Below are positions 60,997-64,000 of a DNA stretch of 64,000 nucleotides, one piece after another (position 1 is the first letter of the stretch; every line of letters begins with the position of its first letter). The stretch lies in NCBI GenBank assembly GCA_028877205.1, contig JAPPHY010000009.1, positions 54,357 to 118,356 of the forward strand. Direction: 5' to 3'. This DNA is from Chloroflexota bacterium (GTDB taxonomy: Bacteria; Chloroflexota; Dehalococcoidia; Lucifugimonadales; UBA2985). Below the pieces are notes generated by a model that did no database searches, was not told the origin of the DNA, and worked only from the letters and a program-made list of their open reading frames with translations. The position numbers and the translations under genes are program-made.

Positions 60997-62997
60997 CTAC
61001 TCTACGATCCAGACCCTGTCGTGGAGCCTCTGCTGTGAGTAGGTGCCCAGGTTGTAGTACCGGACTCCCTTCACCTCAGTCCTGTTAGGCCATGCCACGT
61101 TCATCACGCCCAGCTGGTAGGCCGTGGTCCTCTCGTTGACCATGTACTCTTCCAGATCAAGCGTCAGTGCGCGGCGCCGGTCCTGGTCCAGGCTCTCGTC
61201 CAACTCGATGATCATCGAGTTGATCCTCGCCAGCTCCTCATCGGGGGCTCGGCCATCGCCCTTCCAGCCCGTCACGTCGCAATCTGGGCTGGTCGTCAGG
61301 TCGGTGTTCATACCCCAGAAGGCGTCCGCCGGGTCGGAAGTGTACACCTGCCTGTTGGGGGCAGCGTTGGCCTCTGCCCTGATGGTGTAGAGACACTCGG
61401 TGCTGATGTTTCCGTAGGTGTCAACGTACTGGACGTCGAACTCCCAGCCCAGGTGCCTCTTCATCTGGTCTATGAGCCAGAGGCTGATCTCACGCCGGCT
61501 CAGCAGCTGGATGACGTACTGGTCGGTGCGCGGCCGGTTGCCCGGGCCAAACGCCTCATCCAGCAGCCTGTTCGCCTCTGCTATGTCAGCGTCCTTGGTG
61601 GCGGGGTTCCAGCCGGGGAGCTGCATGAACTCCTCGGTCGGCTTGCCCCAACCGCTGTCGATGTGCAGGAAGTAGGCGGGGTTGGACATCTTGATGTCGC
61701 CAACTGTGCTGAACTTGTCCCAGTCGCCCCGGTCAAGGAACAGCTGGACGGCCCAGCGGACCTCCCACTTGTCGAACGGAGGCCTCAGGGGGTTGACCCT
61801 GATGCCGGAGATGTGGTTGTACCGGACTATCTGCTGCTCGATGATGTCCGAGTACTGCTCCGATACCTGCTTCACCTGTGCCTTGGTGATGCCGCTGCTA
61901 CCGTGGCCGGCCTGGTTGATCTTGCCGGTCACCAGAGCAGCGAACTTCGTGTTGTAGTCCTGGATGGCAAAGTTGTCCATCCCGTCTACGAACGGAGCAC
62001 CGGTCAGCCAGTAGTTGGGGTTCTTCCGGGACTTCATCACCGTCTGCGAGTCAGCAGATATTGGGATGAACGGGCCCGTGCCCATGTTGATCATGTAGCC
62101 CTCGGGCACTGCCGTGGACTGCACGCCGGGATACTCCGCGTCCATCCACTCACGGTAGTCCTTCTGCCAGATCGCTATACCAGCCGCCATCCACTGGAGG
62201 GTGGCGTTCCTGAAGCGGTCGAACTTGATCTCGACTGTCAGGCCATCGGGGCCGTCCGGGCAGAGAATCTCTTCCTGGTGACCCATGTAGGCCTGGCCGG
62301 TCTTGATGTAGCTTGCTCGAGTCTCGGGAGGCGGGTTGGCAAACCACTCGTGGCTCGCCTTGATGTCCTCGCAACCCAGCTTTTCTCCAAAGCCGGGAGC
62401 TCCCTGCTCCTTGGCCCAGCCCTCCTCGTGGAAGTACACGTTGTCGCGCAGCACGAAGGAGTAGCTCAGACCATCGGCGGACACTTCGAAGCTCTCGCAC
62501 AGGTCGCAGATGGGAGCGTCACGGATGGTGCCCCATGGGTCCTGCATCAGCAGGGCGTTGTGCGCTGCGAACTGCCACCGGCTGAACGCGCTGTAACCCA
62601 GCGTCGTCTGGAATCGGGACGCAGGCCTCGGGTCTGCAGTCTTGTAGATCCCGCCGTACTGCGGCTCGCCCCACTCGGGCTTGTAGCCGGGGTGGTCCAT
62701 CAGCCAGCCGACCCAGTCATCCCGGTAGTCAACAGCCGCCTCCTCCGGGACTGGCGTGTTGGTGGGCGCCGGCGTATTCGTGGGCTCGCCGGGAGCCGTG
62801 GTTGCCTCCGGCGCGGCCGTCTCTTCCGGCATCATCGCCTCTGTCGGCTCAGGCGTCGCCGTTGGGGGCGGCGTTGTAGCCGTCGGTTCAGGCGTGTTCG
62901 TCGGGTCTTCCCCGCCACACGCTAGCGCTACCACCAGTACGGTGGCGGCAAAGACCCCCAGGAGGGGCCTCAATTTCAACCCGCTAACCAATCTCAT
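60997..62997 (-). CDS. ABC transporter substrate-binding lipoprotein (SBP_bac_5 family)
   Basis: Lipobox VALACGG, then a P/T/E-rich linker, then a peptide-type SBP fold (TLGYSAFSRWQFAAHN..., RGDWDKFSTVGD...). Confidence 0.9.
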   Translation of the reverse strand: MRLVSGLKLRPLLGVFAATVLVVALACGGEDPTNTPEPTATTPPPTATPEPTEAMMPEETAAPEATTAPGEPTNTPAPTNTPVPEEAAVDYRDDWVGWLMDHPGYKPEWGEPQYGGIYKTADPRPASRFQTTLGYSAFSRWQFAAHNALLMQDPWGTIRDAPICDLCESFEVSADGLSYSFVLRDNVYFHEEGWAKEQGAPGFGEKLGCEDIKASHEWFANPPPETRASYIKTGQAYMGHQEEILCPDGPDGLTVEIKFDRFRNATLQWMAAGIAIWQKDYREWMDAEYPGVQSTAVPEGYMINMGTGPFIPISADSQTVMKSRKNPNYWLTGAPFVDGMDNFAIQDYNTKFAALVTGKINQAGHGSSGITKAQVKQVSEQYSDIIEQQIVRYNHISGIRVNPLRPPFDKWEVRWAVQLFLDRGDWDKFSTVGDIKMSNPAYFLHIDSGWGKPTEEFMQLPGWNPATKDADIAEANRLLDEAFGPGNRPRTDQYVIQLLSRREISLWLIDQMKRHLGWEFDVQYVDTYGNISTECLYTIRAEANAAPNRQVYTSDPADAFWGMNTDLTTSPDCDVTGWKGDGRAPDEELARINSMIIELDESLDQDRRRALTLDLEEYMVNERTTAYQLGVMNVAWPNRTEVKGVRYYNLGTYSQQRLHDRVWIVE

Positions 62998-63172
62998 ACT
63001 CGCCTCCTCTGAGTACTTAGGCAAGAAACGTTGCGGGCAAGCCTAACATAGCGTTTCTGGCATTGTCAATACGTTCCAGGCCCTAAGATTCTTACAAAGT
63101 CGGCGGGGCGGCCATGACTGATGCCGCGCATAAAGTCCTCTCCTCCGGTTGTCCCGCGAGCCGTTGACAAAG

Positions 63173-63206
63173 AAAGGAGGACGCACCGGATGGTGCGTCC
63201 TCCTTT
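63173..63206 (-). terminator. Intrinsic terminator downstream of second SBP gene
   Basis: aaaggaggacgcacc-ggat-ggtgcgtcctccttt, 15-bp perfect stem, minus-strand tail tttcttt. Confidence 0.8.
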
Positions 63207-63230
63207 GGGACTCCCCTTTGAGATCGGGGG

Positions 63231-64000
63231 CTACTCAGCCAACCAGACCCTGTCGTGAAGCCTCTGCTGCGAGTAGGTGCCCAGGTTGTAGTACCGGACT
63301 CCCTTCGCCTCTACCCGGTTCGGCCACGCCACGTTCATGATGCCCAGCGGCGTATGAACGGCCGACTCGTAGAGGTACAGCTCCAGTTCCCTGGCTATCT
63401 CCTCGCCCCTCTCCCTGTCCAAGGTCACGTCCAGCTCTTCGATCAGGGCGTCCAGCCTGGCCCACTCCTCTGCAGGAATCGGGCCCGTGCCGGTCCATCC
63501 GGGATCGTCACGGCACAGCTCTCGGCCCTGCCACACGCTGTGGATCTTCAGGAACCCGTCAATGGCGTGCTGGATGTAAGACTGTCCGTAGGTGGGGCTT
63601 GCCTCAGCCCTTAGCGTGTACTGGCAGTCCGTCTGGATGTTGCCATAGGTGTCGACGTACTGCACGTCGAACTCCCAGTTCAGGTTCTTCTTGAAGAAGT
63701 CTATGCCCCACAGGCTGACCTCACGTCGGCTCAGCAGCTGAATGACGTACTGGTCCGTCCTCGGCCGGTTGCCCGGGCCGAACGCTTCGTCAAGCAGTCG
63801 ATTCGCCTCAGCTATGTCGGCGTCCTTGGTAGCCGGGTTCATGCCGGGAAACGTCTGGAACTCCTCTATCGGGATGCCCCAGCCGGCGTCCGAGTGCAGC
63901 ACCAGGTACGGGTCGCCCATGTTCACTTCGCCGACTGTGGTGAATCTCAGCCAGTCCTCGCGGTCGAGAGCCAGCTGCACTGCATGCCTGACGTTCCAGT
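63231..64000 (-). CDS. ABC transporter substrate-binding protein (SBP_bac_5), N-terminus beyond window edge
   Basis: C-terminal part paralogous to 60997-62997: VRYYNLGTYSQQRLHDRVWLAE, DAYVIQLLSRREVSLWGID-like block. Confidence 0.88.
   Translation of the reverse strand, partial: WNVRHAVQLALDREDWLRFTTVGEVNMGDPYLVLHSDAGWGIPIEEFQTFPGMNPATKDADIAEANRLLDEAFGPGNRPRTDQYVIQLLSRREVSLWGIDFFKKNLNWEFDVQYVDTYGNIQTDCQYTLRAEASPTYGQSYIQHAIDGFLKIHSVWQGRELCRDDPGWTGTGPIPAEEWARLDALIEELDVTLDRERGEEIARELELYLYESAVHTPLGIMNVAWPNRVEAKGVRYYNLGTYSQQRLHDRVWLAE

Noticed and set aside
61453-62925. 490-aa plus-strand ORF opposite the SBP gene
   Set aside because: Antisense shadow of a lipoprotein SBP with recognisable lipobox and fold.

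Overview
The window is a high-GC bacterial chromosome segment. Gene content (DUF2298/YYY membrane protein, P/T/E-rich lipoprotein linkers, gene order) suggests Chloroflexota, possibly the SAR202/Dehalococcoidia side; that taxonomy is an inference. It is almost entirely housekeeping: lspA-rluD, fdh, rimI, acnA, eno, gap, pheA, a Trk potassium-uptake block, ruvCAB, prmC-prfA, mfd, brnTA, comF, glyA, rpsF-ssb-rpsR, hom-thrC, ilvE, a thi operon with a TPP riboswitch, recF, tRNA-Thr(CGU), rarA, comM and a peptide-type ABC transporter. I found no CRISPR array, prophage or transposase. The most striking observation is that prfA (release factor RF1, the factor that reads UAG) is interrupted by one in-frame TAG exactly inside the conserved GTGG-[E/D]-EAALF motif. 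The reading frame is intact on both sides, while many neighbouring genes use TAG as an ordinary terminator. This could be readthrough autoregulation (a UAG counterpart of the RF2/prfB UGA frameshift), a split RF1, a recent nonsense mutation or a sequencing error. Other points of interest are an uninterrupted LspA-RluD fusion frame, a dispersed 35-nt hairpin element with compensatory stem changes, a glyA leader with mutually exclusive hairpins, a coupled uORF and long acidic tail on rpsF, palindromic CTAG stop-sharing between convergent genes, and an unlisted 58-aa CxxC microprotein.
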